Assembly (NCBI GenBank): GCA_014529385.2
Contig: CM043948.1
Span: forward strand, 20,510,951-20,574,950
Source: Adiantum capillus-veneris
Lineage: Eukaryota; Streptophyta; Polypodiopsida; Polypodiales; Pteridaceae
DNA length: 64,000 nt
Reading direction: 5' to 3'
The notes beneath the pieces are model-generated. The model made no database searches. It was not told the origin of the DNA and worked only from the letters and a program-made list of their open reading frames with translations. A program made the position numbers and the translations under genes. Positions 63,300 through 64,000 of this stretch are shown in pieces. The stretch's first letter is position 1; every line of letters begins with the position of its first letter.

Positions 63300-64000
63300 A
63301 TGGCAGCAGATATGTGTAACAATGCGAGACGACGGTCTTGTTCTTACCGATACTTGCATTGTTGGCATTGTGGTCACATAGGACACATTAGGTGTTGTTG
63401 TTTTAGATGTATGAGACAACAGCAGAGATCTATGCATGTTGTACATGAGGTTTTGACACATGCTAGAGTAGTGGCTTCATATGCCAGTGACGGTGATGTC
63501 ACATTTGCCTTTAGCATTCCTCCTAATTACATGTCTTTGAACAGTGACACTTCTCCATGTTGGTTGCTAGATGAGGATGCATCTTTCTATGTTTCATCGT
63601 GTTTTGAGACTGGTTTAGCACCTTCTCTAGTGGGAGTTTTGGCTGTCTACACTTGGTCGATGGTTTGACATTTGACATAGAGGGTGCAAGAGATGTTTGC
63701 TTGTATTTTCCCAGTGGTGCATCATACATGCTACGGCATGTGCGCTACGTCCCTTAGCTAAGATAGAGCTTAGTGAGACAGTTAGCAAACTTTGGTTGTC
63801 AGATACTACTTAGAGAGCAGTCTTTCCAAATGCATTGTGGTTCACTAGTGATTGCCAGAGGATCCCACAATGACATGGTATATGCTATGCATGTGTCTGA
63901 GGTTCGAGACGACGTAGTCTCAGTTTTGTTGTTGGCATGCTTTGAGCAAGAGACAAGACTGGCCTCTTTCGTAGATGAGCTCCACCATGCTCACGAGACA
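63300..64000 (+). pseudogene. Copia gag zinc knuckle and protease, decayed
   Basis: CWHCGHIGHIRCCC at 63,360-63,401 fits CX2CX4HX4C. SPCWLLDEDASFYVSS has DEDAS in place of the active DSGAS. In other frames CLYFPSGASYMLRHVRYVP resembles the end of a copia protease before the gag-pre-integrase domain. The frame is broken at about 63,668 and again later. Confidence 0.65.

Larger units (their letters stand above)
60442..64000 (+). mobile_element. Ty1/copia element, 5' LTR to protease, runs off the window
   Basis: LTR (60,442-60,670), PBS, a short gag start, a long non-coding or scrambled middle, then a zinc knuckle, a protease and gag-pre-integrase-like sequence up to base 64,000. Stops and frameshifts occur throughout, so it is decayed. 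Confidence 0.75.

Overview
This is a stretch of plant nuclear DNA dominated by transposable elements. The one host gene I can model completely enough to name is a plant-specific SR splicing factor of the RSZ type (one RRM, one CCHC zinc knuckle, an RS-like tail). It lies on the minus strand. Its first two coding exons are at 40,315-40,403 and 39,947-40,035, and its zinc-knuckle and RS exons are at 23,004-23,238 and 22,706-22,894. Every junction used has GT/AG ends and keeps the reading frame. Intron 2 is therefore about 16.7 kb long and is almost entirely filled with retrotransposons. Long introns, nested elements, many CT/GA microsatellites and a LINE reverse transcriptase with the wording [15 protein letters not shown] suggest a land plant with a large genome. 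A fern or another non-flowering lineage is possible, but this is inference only.

Left part (1-8.1 kb): a decayed minus-strand LINE (RNA-binding-like ORF1, APE-type endonuclease, RT with YADD) lies against a plus-strand Ty3/gypsy remnant of Tat type. That remnant has a second RNase H, an integrase and a GPF tail, and is followed by a candidate 3' LTR packed with simple repeats, including a run of about 100 cytosines. 8.4-13.5 kb: a gag-pol-less LTR element whose two LTRs carry an internal block of over 1 kb in opposite orientations. Its right LTR holds a 699-bp solo LTR of another family. 13.5-14.1 kb holds a protease remnant. 16.2-18.7 kb: an array of about 285-bp units, each marked by a 24-bp palindrome, interrupted by a Mutator-like MITE with a 9-bp target duplication and an internal tRNA/SINE-like sequence. 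An inverted relative of this array is at 54.7-55.9 kb.

Middle (22.6-40.4 kb): the RSZ gene. Going right, intron 2 holds an LTR end with primer-binding site, a short LTR with primer-binding site, a LINE fragment, inverted and tandem copies of an LTR-tail/PBS/leader unit, a young Ty1/copia element (LTRs nearly identical, one in-frame stop in gag-pol) and a plus-strand L1-type LINE with a poly(A) tail. The LINE is itself interrupted by a second 9-bp-TSD MITE.

Right part (41-64 kb): a minus-strand Ty3/gypsy chromovirus with chromodomain and 3' LTR but no 5' LTR, fragments of another gypsy RT and a copia RNase H, and then a retroelement 3' end. That 3' end (PPT plus LTR start) follows about 3 kb of unusual coiled-coil and charged open frames of unknown function. 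Beyond it come the inverted palindrome array, a second gypsy gag-PR-RT-RNase H fragment, a CACTA (En/Spm) transposase fragment, and a plus-strand copia element that runs off the right edge. Except for the RSZ gene, no intact host gene was recognised. Nearly all other coding potential is decayed pol sequence.
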